DNA of 64,000 nt, taken from Streptomyces rimosus subsp. rimosus (lineage in GTDB: Bacteria; Actinomycetota; Actinomycetes; Streptomycetales; Streptomycetaceae). Of this stretch, positions 8,921 to 16,777 are shown piece by piece. Under the pieces are notes generated by a model. That model did not search any database. It was given only the letters and a program-made list of their open reading frames with translations, and was not told where the DNA came from. Both the position numbers and the translations under genes were made by a program. How positions within the stretch are numbered: position 1 is the first letter of the stretch; every line of letters starts with the position of its first letter. The DNA is taken from positions 62,001 through 126,000 of the forward strand of contig NZ_JOCQ01000009.1 of the NCBI RefSeq assembly GCF_000720725.1, in the 5' to 3' direction.

Positions 8921-9439
8921 CTACGGCCGCACCACATCCGTATGGATCGCCAGCTTGAACTGCGCGTGCGTGATCGCGGTCGGCACCTTGGCGTCCCCGG
9001 CCCCGCGCGCGGAGATCTTCAGCCCGACCGGTGTCCCCCGGTGGACGAACATCTGCCACACATACGTCTTGTACTGGCCGCCCCCGGTCTTCCACGTGTC
9101 GGTGGTGGCCGTCGAGTCGTAACCGGGCCCGAGCGGATCGCGTACGAACCGGGCCCGGTACTCGTTCGGCCGGTCGTCCGCGTCCCAGAAGACCATCGCG
9201 GACAGCACGCCCCAGCCCTCGTGGCTCGGCCAGATCAGCCCCGACCGCGCGTCGGGGAACGTGGACGGCGTGCCGCCCCCGTTGGCCGGATCGTGCATCT
9301 TCCATGGGTCGTACGACTCGGCGTCCGCCGCGTACGGGAAGCGCACGAGGTGGTACCCGTCATCGTCGTACGAGATCTTCTGCGTCCCCGCCCCGTGCTT
9401 CGCCGCGTCCCAGAGCAACGAACACACCGCTACGGACAT
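8921..9439 (-). CDS. Hypothetical protein (172 aa)
   Basis: A 172-residue soluble protein of no family I recognise. It has no signal peptide or membrane segment, is rich in Asp, Gly and aromatic residues (for example WKMHDPANGGG and TWKTGGGQYKTYVWQ) and looks beta-rich. ATG at 9439 has a strong GGGGGAGG ribosome binding site. It converges on the HAD hydrolase gene with a gap of 17 bp. Its third-position G/C bias supports it as a real gene. Function unknown. Confidence 0.7.
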   Translation of the reverse strand: MSVAVCSLLWDAAKHGAGTQKISYDDDGYHLVRFPYAADAESYDPWKMHDPANGGGTPSTFPDARSGLIWPSHEGWGVLSAMVFWDADDRPNEYRARFVRDPLGPGYDSTATTDTWKTGGGQYKTYVWQMFVHRGTPVGLKISARGAGDAKVPTAITHAQFKLAIHTDVVRP

Positions 9440-9559
9440 GGGCCCCTCCCCCAACTCACGGCCACCGGAGCCCCGTCGGCCCCGCCGGTCCATTGCGCCA
9501 CAGGTTTCGGGTGACCGGTAGAGGGCGGGCGCGAGACGGAGGAGGGGTATACGGCGGGA

Positions 9560-10918
9560 TCAGCTGATCCCCACCACCGCCAGCGCACCCCGCTGAGCGG
9601 CCGTGACCTCCGTCGGGAAGTACACGTAGCAGATTCCCCCGGTGCCGCTGACGACCTTGCCCTCGGCGTTCTTGCGCTTGGTGCGGAGCCAGATGCGTTC
9701 GAACTCACGACGCTTGTAGACGCGGCGGACGGCGGCGTTGGTCGGGGAGTTGGGGTCGTTGGCGATCACGTCGCCGGATTTGGTGAAGCCGATGACGGTC
9801 ATCAGGTGGCCGGCCGTGCCGTAGCCCGCCCCGGTCAGCTCGGTGGCCAGGAAGGACTGCGAGGTGATGACGGGGATGCCGGCGCGGACCAGGGTCTCGG
9901 CGTCGGAGAGGGTGCCGAGGCGGGTGACGGCGGCCTCCATGTCCCGGTAGGTGGCCGCGTAGGCCGTGTTGAAGGGCCAGTTGCCGCAGCCCTGGTACTG
10001 GTAGTCGTAGGTGAAGCGGGCGGCGTGGCAGACCTGGGGGTCGGCGTAGGCCGGGTTGACCCAGGCCAGGTCGGCGGCGGTGGGTTTGCGGCCCCAGTAC
10101 TCGATGATCATCTGGGAGGAGGTGGGGCTGCACCACGCCTCGCCGCCGTTGTCGTACTCGGGGTACTGGCCCTTGTGGATCTCCTGGGAGTAGCGCGGCA
10201 CGGTCAGTTCCCGGCCGGTCGCCACGCCGGGCTTGGAGGCCGGCACGTCGAAGCGGTCGGGGACGGCCGACCCCATCAGGCCCAGGCGCCACACGGTGGG
10301 GGTGAGGGTGGTGCCGGGCCTGCGGTGGAGGGTGACGCGCAGTTCGTAGGAGGCCAGCCGCAGGCCGCTCGCCGGGGTGTCGATGGCGAACGTGTCGGTG
10401 GAGATGTTGCTCCTGCCGTCCTTCTGGCCGTCGACGGAGGTACGGCGGATGTCGCCGTCCCCGGCGGCCCAGCGGCCCATCACGTACCACGGGGTGCGCC
10501 CGCCGTCGCTGTACGTGCCGCGCATCTCGACGGTGATCCAGGTGCCGGCCGGGGTGTGGGCGTTCCAGGAGACGACGGCTTCCGTGGACGGAATCTTCAG
10601 AGTGCGGGCCGGGGACGTCCAGACCGCGTACTCCCAGGTGGCGGTGGTACCGGTGTGCGGGTCGCGGTACTCGGCCGAGCCGGCGGGGCGGTCGATGGCC
10701 ACGCCGGGGCGGCTCCCGTTCACCACGCGGGTGCCGTTCGCGACGCCCTGCTTCCACTCGGCTGCGGTGTGCCAGGCTCGGTAGTCCACGAGACGCTTCG
10801 CCTTCGGTGCGGCGGACGGTTCGGAAGGGGAGGCGGCGTGCGCCAGGGGTGCGGCCGCGCCTGCCGCTACGGCGAGGGCGGCGGCCAGAACGGTACGCCG
10901 GGGCGTGGGTCTGTTCAT
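9560..10918 (-). CDS. Secreted C39-like cysteine peptidase
   Basis: A 452-residue exported protein. The N-terminus has an Arg-Arg signal sequence (PRRTVLAAALAVAAG) ending near LAHAA, compatible with Tat or Sec export. The C-terminal half is a peptidase_C39_2-type papain-fold domain with the catalytic Cys in GGEAWCSPTSSQM, the His in TAGHLMTVIGF and the Asp/Asn in VIANDPNSPTN. The N-terminal half (about residues 40-240) looks beta-rich and may bind cell wall or substrate. ATG at 10918 follows GGGGGACC. Likely an extracellular peptidase or amidase; substrate unknown. Confidence 0.86.
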   Translation of the reverse strand: MNRPTPRRTVLAAALAVAAGAAAPLAHAASPSEPSAAPKAKRLVDYRAWHTAAEWKQGVANGTRVVNGSRPGVAIDRPAGSAEYRDPHTGTTATWEYAVWTSPARTLKIPSTEAVVSWNAHTPAGTWITVEMRGTYSDGGRTPWYVMGRWAAGDGDIRRTSVDGQKDGRSNISTDTFAIDTPASGLRLASYELRVTLHRRPGTTLTPTVWRLGLMGSAVPDRFDVPASKPGVATGRELTVPRYSQEIHKGQYPEYDNGGEAWCSPTSSQMIIEYWGRKPTAADLAWVNPAYADPQVCHAARFTYDYQYQGCGNWPFNTAYAATYRDMEAAVTRLGTLSDAETLVRAGIPVITSQSFLATELTGAGYGTAGHLMTVIGFTKSGDVIANDPNSPTNAAVRRVYKRREFERIWLRTKRKNAEGKVVSGTGGICYVYFPTEVTAAQRGALAVVGIS

Positions 10919-11276
10919 CGGTGGGTCCCCCAGTCGGATGCGATGGAGTGAGCCGGCGGAACGGTGGAGCGGTCGGGCGGGTGGCCGGTGGGACAGGCCG
11001 CCGGTCGGGCCGGACGGCCGGTGGAGCGGAGAGCGGGCGGTGCGGTGGGCCGGGCACGGGCGGTCCAGGGGCTGCCCGTACGGCGGCCGTGGCTCAACTA
11101 TTGCCCCGCGCACGCCCTTCGGCCAGCGGTTCGTCGCGCGTCGCGGAAGGGATCATCTGATTGCGGCAGCCGGGGCGCTTCCGCGGCGGGGTGGGGGGCC
11201 GTGACGCCCGCGGGGCCGGAAGACCCGTAACGGTAATCTTGCCGCGTTCCTCCAGCCCCGTCAGACAGGCAGCAGC
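10919..11276. other. 358-bp divergent intergenic region
   Basis: Lies between the C39 peptidase gene (minus) and the uridine-kinase-like gene (plus). It is G/C-rich and internally repetitive (many GCCGG/GGTGG words). I found no supported gene, RNA or clear promoter box; the flanking divergent promoters should be here. Confidence 0.4.
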
Positions 11277-11921
11277 GTGAGTCAAGAGCCGTTCCGGCCG
11301 TTCCCGTCCGGGGCGGCGCCGTCCCGCGCGCCGGGCGACCTGGGCGCCCTCGCCGCCCGGCTGCGCGCGCTGCCCCCGTCCTGCGGCCCGGTGCGGCTGA
11401 TCGCGGTGGACGGGCATGCCGGGTCCGGGAAGAGCACATTCGCGCGGCACCTGGCCGCGGCGCTGGGCGGCGCCCCGGTCGTCCGGCTGGACGACATCGC
11501 CACCCACGACGAACTGTTCGCCTGGACGGACCGGTTCCGCGCCGAGGTCCTGGCACCGCTGTCGCGTGGCGAGTCCGCGCGGTACCGGGTGTACGACTGG
11601 GAGCGCAGGGAGTTCACCGCGCGCCGGGAGCTGGCACCGGCGCACGCCGTCGTCGTGGAGGGCGTGGGCGCGGGCCGGCGCTCCCTGCGCCCGTACCTGG
11701 CGTGCCTGCTGTGGATGGACCTGACGGCCGGTCACTCCTGGGAACGGGGAAGGCTGCGGGACGGACAGGCTCTCGAAGGGTTCTGGGATGACTGGATTCC
11801 TGCGGAACGCGCCCATTTCGCGGCGGACCCCTCGCGTCCGTACGCCGGCCTGCTGGTACGCGGGCGCGCCGAGGGGTACGAGGTGCTGCCGGGGCCTGGC
11901 GGGACGGACGGGACCCCCTGA
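11277..11921 (+). CDS. Uridine kinase-like P-loop kinase
   Basis: A 214-residue P-loop protein of the uridine kinase/phosphoribulokinase-like group. Walker A is IAVDGHAGSGKSTFARHL at about residues 41-58; VVRLDDIATHDELF supplies the Asp-Asp typical of nucleoside kinases, and VVVEGVGAGRRSL follows the strand-plus-Glu pattern seen in uridine kinases. GTG at 11277 is the start. It is monocistronic, with an intrinsic terminator-like hairpin about 145 bp downstream, though a separate promoter-like sequence lies between. Substrate is inferred to be a nucleoside or small alcohol. Confidence 0.82.
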   Translation: MSQEPFRPFPSGAAPSRAPGDLGALAARLRALPPSCGPVRLIAVDGHAGSGKSTFARHLAAALGGAPVVRLDDIATHDELFAWTDRFRAEVLAPLSRGESARYRVYDWERREFTARRELAPAHAVVVEGVGAGRRSLRPYLACLLWMDLTAGHSWERGRLRDGQALEGFWDDWIPAERAHFAADPSRPYAGLLVRGRAEGYEVLPGPGGTDGTP

Positions 11922-11999
11922 ATTGTCACCGTCCGTGACGAACCACGGGCGGTACGCAGATCGTCGCCGTGCGCGTACCGCCGACTGCCTCAACTCGGC

Positions 12000-12029
12000 T
12001 TGACCTGGGGGGCGTACAGGACTTACGTT
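12000..12029 (+). promoter_or_regulatory. Candidate promoter for a small transcript
   Basis: TTGACC at 12000-12005 and TACGTT at 12024-12029 are separated by 18 bp (17 bp to TTACGT). A start near 12036 would make a transcript of about 65-75 nt ending at the hairpin at 12065-12102. No ORF fits, so it may drive a small RNA or the downstream AAA ATPase by read-through. Confidence 0.4.
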
Positions 12030-12035
12030 CTCAAT

Positions 12036-12110
12036 GTGCGGTTCTGACGGACCGCCCGCAGACGCGAAGCCCCCGGTTGTTCCCCCGTGATCGGGGGCTT
12101 CGTTCTGTGA
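12036..12110 (+). ncRNA. Candidate small RNA with intrinsic terminator
   Basis: A stretch bounded by the promoter-like pair just upstream and a strong hairpin at its 3' end. It does not resemble tRNA, SRP RNA, 6S or tmRNA. It sits in the 465-bp gap between the kinase and AAA ATPase genes. The evidence is only promoter plus terminator spacing; it could equally be a leader/attenuator or simply the kinase terminator. Confidence 0.3.
12065..12102 (+). terminator. Rho-independent-type hairpin
   Basis: An 11-bp perfect stem, CGAAGCCCCCG (12065-12075) paired with CGGGGGCTTCG (12092-12102), around a 16-nt loop and followed by TTCTGTG. It would end transcripts from the uridine-kinase-like gene or from the promoter-like sequence at 12000. 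Confidence 0.7.
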
Positions 12111-12386
12111 CCCGCGCGCCCGGCGCGCGCCGACGCCGTCCGTCCCTCACCCTATGTCACCGCTCCCTTCGCGCCGCGGAGCCTCGTCTTCCTCCCTGCC
12201 GCCCTCTTCGGCCTGCGCCGATACCGCAGGTACGATGCGAGTCCGTGCCACCGAAGGACGCATACCGAAGAGCACCGAAGTGCCCGGACGGCGAGCAACG
12301 CCCGTCCACGGTACGGCGGTTCGAAAACGCTGCGGCCTGGCACTCGCCCGGCGGCACACCACGGGGGACGTTTTGTGGGGGACGTG

Positions 12387-14294
12387 ATGGATTTCGGCAC
12401 CCAGGGCACACACGCCCCGGCCGAACTCGCCTGGCTGCGCGCGGTGGACGCCTACACGGTGGGCGCGTACCCGCAGGCGGAGGAGGAGTTCCGGGCCGCG
12501 GTGCGGATGGATCCGACGATGGCCGACGGCTGGCTCGGCCTGCACGCGCTGCGTGCGGACACCTCGACCGCGCTGCTGCGCATGCACCGGCACCGCGACC
12601 GTTTCGGGGAACAGCGGGCCCGGCACCGGCGCACACTCAATTCCTGGTACTGGCTCGGGTGGTGGGTGCAGCCGGTGCTGGAGACCGGCCGCGACCTGCT
12701 GCTGGCGCACGCCTCGCACTGGCTCGACGGCCGCCATGTGGCCGAGCTGGACCAGGCGTTGGCGGGCTGCCCGCCGGTGGACACCGACCCGCAGGTGCGC
12801 TTCCTGCACGCCTGCCGCGCCTATCTCGTCAAGGACTGGGACCAGCTCGTCCGGCACACCGAACCGCTGCTGGACGACCCGCTGCTCGGCATCGAGGCCG
12901 GGCTGTTCGGCGGCATGGCGCGGGTGCGCCAGGAGATGTACGGGCAGGCCGAGCCGCTGCTGGCGGCCGCCCTGATGCGCTGCCGCAGCGAGCAGCCGCA
13001 GCGCAAGGAGCTGCGGTACTGGCTCGCCCGCGCCCACGAGGGCACCGGCCGCAGCGCGGCGGCGCTGCCGCTGTACCGCGCGGTGCACCGCGTCGACCCG
13101 GCGTTCATGGATACCTCGGCCCGGCTGGCGGCCATAGCCGAGGGCGACGGCCTGGAGGAGGGCACGGACCTCGCGGCCGTTTCCGCCGCCGGCCTCGGCC
13201 AGGAGGCGGGCGGCGATCTCGACCCGCTCTCCCCGCTCGACCCGGTGGACGGGCGGGAGCTGCTGGCCACGACCGAGCCGGAGGGCCCGGACAGTGACCT
13301 GGCGGGCGGCTCCCCGGGGGACGCGGGCCCCGCCGTACGGGAGAAGTCCGCGCCCGGCGGGCCGCGCGGCGCCGATCAGCTGCCGGCCGGCCCGTCCGAC
13401 CCCGTACTGCTGGAGAAGGCGCTCGCCGAGCTGGAGCGGATGGTCGGGCTGGAGCCGGTGAAGCGTCAGGTCAGGGCGCTGTCGGCGCAGTTGCGGATGG
13501 CGCGGCTGCGGGCGGGCCAGGGCCTTCCGGTGCAGCCGCCGAAACGACACTTCGTCTTCTCCGGCCCCTCGGGCACCGGCAAGACCACGGTGGCCCGGAT
13601 ACTCGGCCGGGTGTTCTACGCACTCGGCCTGCTGGGCGGCGATCACCTCGTGGAGGCGCAACGGGCCGACCTGGTCGGCGAATTCCTGGGCCAGACCGCC
13701 GTGAAGGCGAACGAGCTGATCGACTCGGCGCTGGGCGGGGTGCTGTTCGTGGACGAGGCGTACAGCCTGTCGAACTCCGCGTACAGCAAGGGCGACGCGT
13801 ACGGCGACGAGGCCCTTCAGGTGCTGCTCAAGCGGGCCGAGGACAACCGCGACCGGCTCGTCGTCATCCTCGCCGGCTATCCGGAGGGCATGGACCGCCT
13901 GCTGGCCGCCAACCCCGGCCTGTCCTCCCGCTTCACCTCGCGCGTCGACTTCCCGAGCTACCGACCGCCGGAGCTGACCGCCATCGGCGAGGTGCTGGCC
14001 GCCGAGAACGGCGACCACTGGGACGAGGAGTCGCTGGAGGAGCTGCGCAGCATCAGCGGACATGTGGTCGAGCAGGGCTGGATCGACGAGCTGGGCAACG
14101 GCCGCTTCCTGCGCACCCTGTACGAGAAGAGCTGCGCCTACCGCGACCTGCGGCTGTCCACCTGGTCCGGCACCCCGTCCCGCGACGACCTGGCCACCTT
14201 GCGCCTGCCGGACCTGATGCAGGCGTACGGCGAGGTCCTCTCCGGGCGCGGCCCGGCCATCGGACCGGGCCCGGACATGCCGCCGCCGCTCTGA
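12387..14294 (+). CDS. AAA family ATPase (CbbX/EccA/SpoVK type)
   Basis: A 635-residue two-part protein. Residues 1 to about 250 are helical and TPR-like (WLRAVDAYTVGAYPQAEEEF, then repeated helix pairs), as in EccA N-terminal domains. A Pro/Gly/Glu-rich linker follows. From about residue 340 there is a CbbX-type AAA+ module with Walker A FSGPSGTGKTTVARIL, Walker B GGVLFVDEAYSL, sensor and arginine-finger region ILAGYPEGMDRLL...NPGLSSRF. ATG at 12387 has GGGGGA five bases upstream; an in-frame GTG at 12375 is an alternative. No ESX/type VII genes are adjacent, so its partner is unknown; probably a remodelling chaperone. Confidence 0.88.
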   Translation: MDFGTQGTHAPAELAWLRAVDAYTVGAYPQAEEEFRAAVRMDPTMADGWLGLHALRADTSTALLRMHRHRDRFGEQRARHRRTLNSWYWLGWWVQPVLETGRDLLLAHASHWLDGRHVAELDQALAGCPPVDTDPQVRFLHACRAYLVKDWDQLVRHTEPLLDDPLLGIEAGLFGGMARVRQEMYGQAEPLLAAALMRCRSEQPQRKELRYWLARAHEGTGRSAAALPLYRAVHRVDPAFMDTSARLAAIAEGDGLEEGTDLAAVSAAGLGQEAGGDLDPLSPLDPVDGRELLATTEPEGPDSDLAGGSPGDAGPAVREKSAPGGPRGADQLPAGPSDPVLLEKALAELERMVGLEPVKRQVRALSAQLRMARLRAGQGLPVQPPKRHFVFSGPSGTGKTTVARILGRVFYALGLLGGDHLVEAQRADLVGEFLGQTAVKANELIDSALGGVLFVDEAYSLSNSAYSKGDAYGDEALQVLLKRAEDNRDRLVVILAGYPEGMDRLLAANPGLSSRFTSRVDFPSYRPPELTAIGEVLAAENGDHWDEESLEELRSISGHVVEQGWIDELGNGRFLRTLYEKSCAYRDLRLSTWSGTPSRDDLATLRLPDLMQAYGEVLSGRGPAIGPGPDMPPPL

Positions 14295-14342
14295 CGGAAC
14301 GCCCGGCCCGCTCAGGCCCCGGCGCCCCGGACCCCGGCGCTC

Positions 14343-15005
14343 TCAGGCCCCGCCGTCGAAGCCCGCCAGCAGCGCCCGTACGGCGTAGTCGAAGCGCGCC
14401 GCGTCGTCGGCCCCGTGACCGCCCTGCCCGGCCTCCACGAGCAGCGGGAAACGGGCGGCGTCCAACTGCGCAAGGTACGCCGTTGAGCCGGGCGCGCCCT
14501 GCTCGTTGACGCGGGCGGTGGCCGCCTCGACGGCGGCGTGGCCGATGACGAAGACGGTGAGCGCGTTCAGCACGTCCAGCGCCCGGCCGAGCGGGAAGCC
14601 CGCGTCCCGCAGCATCCGCAGGCCGCTCTCGACCGCGCCGAGGGTCTGCGGCGTCACCGCGGGGCGGCTCATCGCCAGGGGCAGTACGGCGGGGTGGAGC
14701 AGCAGCGTGCGGCGCAGCGACCCGGCGTACCGCTCCAGGGCGGGCCGCCAGCGCGCGCCGTCGGCCGTGAGCGGCGCCGCCTGCTCGAACACCCGCTCCA
14801 CCAGGCCGTCCAGCAACGCGTCCTTGTTCGGGACGTAGTGATAGAGCGTCATGGCCTCGACGCCGAGGTCGGCGCCGAGCCGGCGCATCGAGAGGGCGGC
14901 CAGCCCGTCGCGGTCGACCAGCGCGAGCGCCGCGTCCAGCACCCGCTGCCGGGACAGCCCCGCCCGTTCGCCTCGCGCCCGCTTGTGCCCCTTGGCCACG
15001 GCCAT
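14343..15005 (-). CDS. TetR family regulator
   Basis: A 220-residue repressor with an N-terminal HTH (LSRQRVLDAALALVDRDGLAALSMRRLGADLGVEAMTLYHYV, residues about 17-55; shown here in parts as RVLDAALALVD and MTLYHYVPNKDAL) and a TetR_C-type ligand-binding domain. The start at 15005 (GTG/ATG region) lies just beyond two palindromic operators shared with the divergent SnoaL-like gene, so it probably represses both itself and that gene. The ligand is unknown. Confidence 0.87.
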   Translation of the reverse strand: MAVAKGHKRARGERAGLSRQRVLDAALALVDRDGLAALSMRRLGADLGVEAMTLYHYVPNKDALLDGLVERVFEQAAPLTADGARWRPALERYAGSLRRTLLLHPAVLPLAMSRPAVTPQTLGAVESGLRMLRDAGFPLGRALDVLNALTVFVIGHAAVEAATARVNEQGAPGSTAYLAQLDAARFPLLVEAGQGGHGADDAARFDYAVRALLAGFDGGA

Positions 15006-15019
15006 CCCTCCTTGACTTT

Positions 15020-15032
15020 CTTACGACGTAAG
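15020..15032. promoter_or_regulatory. TetR operator, site 1
   Basis: A perfect palindrome CTTACG-A-CGTAAG in the divergent TetR/SnoaL intergenic region. It lies inside the spacer of a plus-strand promoter-like pair, TTGACT (15012-15017) and GATTCT (15035-15040), 17 bp apart, so repressor binding would block polymerase. Confidence 0.75.
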
Positions 15033-15056
15033 GCGATTCTACCCGGCGACCCGTTA

Positions 15057-15069
15057 CTTACAGCGTAAG
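15057..15069. promoter_or_regulatory. TetR operator, site 2
   Basis: CTTACA-G-CGTAAG, one mismatch from the perfect palindrome at 15020-15032, with centres 37 bp apart. It lies between the putative plus-strand promoter and the SnoaL-like start codon at 15087 and would be upstream of the tetR start in the other direction. Confidence 0.7.
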
Positions 15070-15086
15070 AAAAGAGGGGTGCCGGC

Positions 15087-15524
15087 ATGGACGCGACCCG
15101 CACGGACCGGAACAAGCAGCTCGTCACCGACCTGTTCGCGGCGATCACCGCACGTCGGACGGCGGATCTGCCCAGGTACCTGGCGGCGGACGTGCTCGAC
15201 CACAACAAGATCATCCACGGCGAGCCGGACGCCCCGGGAGCCGCCTTCGACGGCTTCCGGCAGCAGCTCGACGCCTTCTCCGAAGCGCGGATGCAGCCGC
15301 GCGAGCTGATCGCCGAGGGCGACCGCGTGGTGGCCCGGCTGCTGGTCAGCGGGGTGCACACCGGGGCGCATCCACGGATGCCGCGGCCCACTCACCGGCG
15401 GTTCGCGGTGGAGCAGATATGGATCTTCACCATACGGAACGGGAAGATCGCGGAGATCCGGGCGGTCAGCGACCGGCTGGGCATGTTCGCGCAGCTCGGC
15501 TGGGACTGGCCGGAGACGGCGTGA
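15087..15524 (+). CDS. SnoaL-like ester cyclase family protein
   Basis: A 145-residue protein of the SnoaL/NTF2-like cone fold. It has the family pattern of an N-terminal helix pair (NKQLVTDLFAAI), DVLDHNKIIHGEP with the typical H/N residues, a central GDRVVARLLVSGVHTGA strand and the C-terminal VEQIWIFTIRNGKIAEIRAVSD. Such proteins are ester cyclases, hydrolases or small-molecule-binding proteins. It is divergent from a TetR gene and probably its main target. The last codons of the gene are part of a 28-bp tandem repeat that continues past the stop. Confidence 0.8.
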   Translation: MDATRTDRNKQLVTDLFAAITARRTADLPRYLAADVLDHNKIIHGEPDAPGAAFDGFRQQLDAFSEARMQPRELIAEGDRVVARLLVSGVHTGAHPRMPRPTHRRFAVEQIWIFTIRNGKIAEIRAVSDRLGMFAQLGWDWPETA

Positions 15525-15624
15525 GCCCGCGGACCGGCCGGAAACGGGGTGAGTCCGCGGACCGGCCGGAGACGGCGTGAGCCCGCGGACCGGCCGCAAA
15601 CAGCGTGAGCCCGCGGACCGGCCG
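15523..15624. repeat. 28-bp tandem repeat, about 3.6 copies
   Basis: Units begin at 15523, 15551, 15579 and 15607 (the last partial), each of the form GAGCCCGCGGACCGGCCGG plus a short AAAC/GAGAC-GGCGT tail. The tail of each unit imitates the 3' end of the SnoaL-like gene (GAGACGGCGTGA), so the array seems to have grown by duplication of the gene end. The last unit is recruited into the terminator hairpin. Confidence 0.8.
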
Positions 15625-15633
15625 CGGGCTCAC
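15605..15633. terminator. Bidirectional terminator hairpin
   Basis: A 12-bp perfect stem, GTGAGCCCGCGG (15605-15616) and CCGCGGGCTCAC (15622-15633), with a 5-nt loop. It lies between the convergent SnoaL-like gene and the CNNM/CBS operon and could stop both. Confidence 0.75.
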
Positions 15634-15652
15634 CCCGTACATCACCGGCGCC

Positions 15653-16777
15653 TCACCCAGCCAGCGCCCGGTCCTCCCTGGCCGGCCCCGGCGCCTCGGG
15701 GATCCGGGTGCCCTGCGCGCCGAACGCCGCCACGGGCGGCAGGTCCTCCTGCCGGTGCGACGGATCGCGCACCTCCCCCACCAGCTTCTCCAGTACGTCC
15801 TCCAGCGCGACCAGACCGAGCACCCGCCCGGTCGCGTCGGCGACGGCGGCCAGGTGGGAAGCGGAGCGGCGCATCGCGGTCAGCGCGTCGTCCAGGGGGA
15901 GTTCGGCGCGCAGCGTCGTCATCGGGTGCCAGATGTGCTGCGGCACCGCGCGGTCGCCCTCCTCCAGGTCCAGTACGTCCTTGACGTGCAGATAGCCCAT
16001 GTACGCGCCGCCGGGCGCGGACACCGGGAAACGGGAGTAGCCGGTCTTGACGGTCAGCTCCTCGACCTGGCGCGGGGTGACCGCCGGATCGACCGTGACC
16101 AGTCCGGCCGGGTCCAGGAGCACGTCGGTGACCGGGCGGCTGCCCAGCTCCAGCGCGTCGGACAGGCGCTCCTGCTCGGCGGGGGCCAGCAGCCCGGCCT
16201 GCTTGGAGTCCTCGACGAGGTGGGTGAGCTGTTCGCTCGTGAAGACCGCCTCGACCTCGTCCTTCGGCTCGACGCGGAACAGCCGCAGCACACCGCGCGC
16301 GCACGCCCCGAGCAGGGCGGTGACCGGGCGGCACAGCCGCGCGAAGGCGACCAGGCCGGGGCTGAACCACAGCGCGGTCTTCTCCGGCGCGGCCATCGCC
16401 AGGTTCTTCGGGACCATCTCGCCGATGACGAGGTGGAGGAAGACCACCGCGGCCAGCGCGATGACGTAGCCGAGCGGGTGGATCAGCGGCCCCGGGAGGT
16501 GGGCCGCGTGGAAGAGGGGCTCCAGGAGGCGGGCGACGGTCGGTTCGGCGACCGCGCCGAGCGTCAGGGAGCAGACGGTGATGCCGAACTGGGCCGCCGC
16601 CATCATCTGCGGCAGGTTCTCCAGGCCGTGCAGCACCTTGCGGGCCCGCTTGGAGCCCGCGGTGGCCAGCGGTTCGATCTGGCTGCGGCGCACCGAGACG
16701 AGCGCGAACTCCGCGCCCACGAAGAAGCCGTTGACCAGGACCAGGAAGGCGGCGAACAGGAGCTGGAGGAAACTCAC
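15653..16777 (-). CDS. CNNM/CBS-domain transporter-like protein (CorC/HlyC family), pair 1 downstream
   Basis: A 374-residue membrane protein. The CNNM (DUF21) domain occupies residues 1 to about 180 with three to four transmembrane helices and the motif NGFFVGAEFALVSVRRSQIEP; two CBS domains follow (for example SRFPVSAPGGAYMGYLHVKDVL). No full C-terminal CorC_HlyC domain is seen. Family members are implicated in Mg2+ and other divalent cation efflux or homeostasis. The GTG start overlaps the stop of the larger upstream paralogue by 4 bp (GTGA), so the two are translationally coupled and may heterodimerise. Confidence 0.9.
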   Translation of the reverse strand: MSFLQLLFAAFLVLVNGFFVGAEFALVSVRRSQIEPLATAGSKRARKVLHGLENLPQMMAAAQFGITVCSLTLGAVAEPTVARLLEPLFHAAHLPGPLIHPLGYVIALAAVVFLHLVIGEMVPKNLAMAAPEKTALWFSPGLVAFARLCRPVTALLGACARGVLRLFRVEPKDEVEAVFTSEQLTHLVEDSKQAGLLAPAEQERLSDALELGSRPVTDVLLDPAGLVTVDPAVTPRQVEELTVKTGYSRFPVSAPGGAYMGYLHVKDVLDLEEGDRAVPQHIWHPMTTLRAELPLDDALTAMRRSASHLAAVADATGRVLGLVALEDVLEKLVGEVRDPSHRQEDLPPVAAFGAQGTRIPEAPGPAREDRALAG

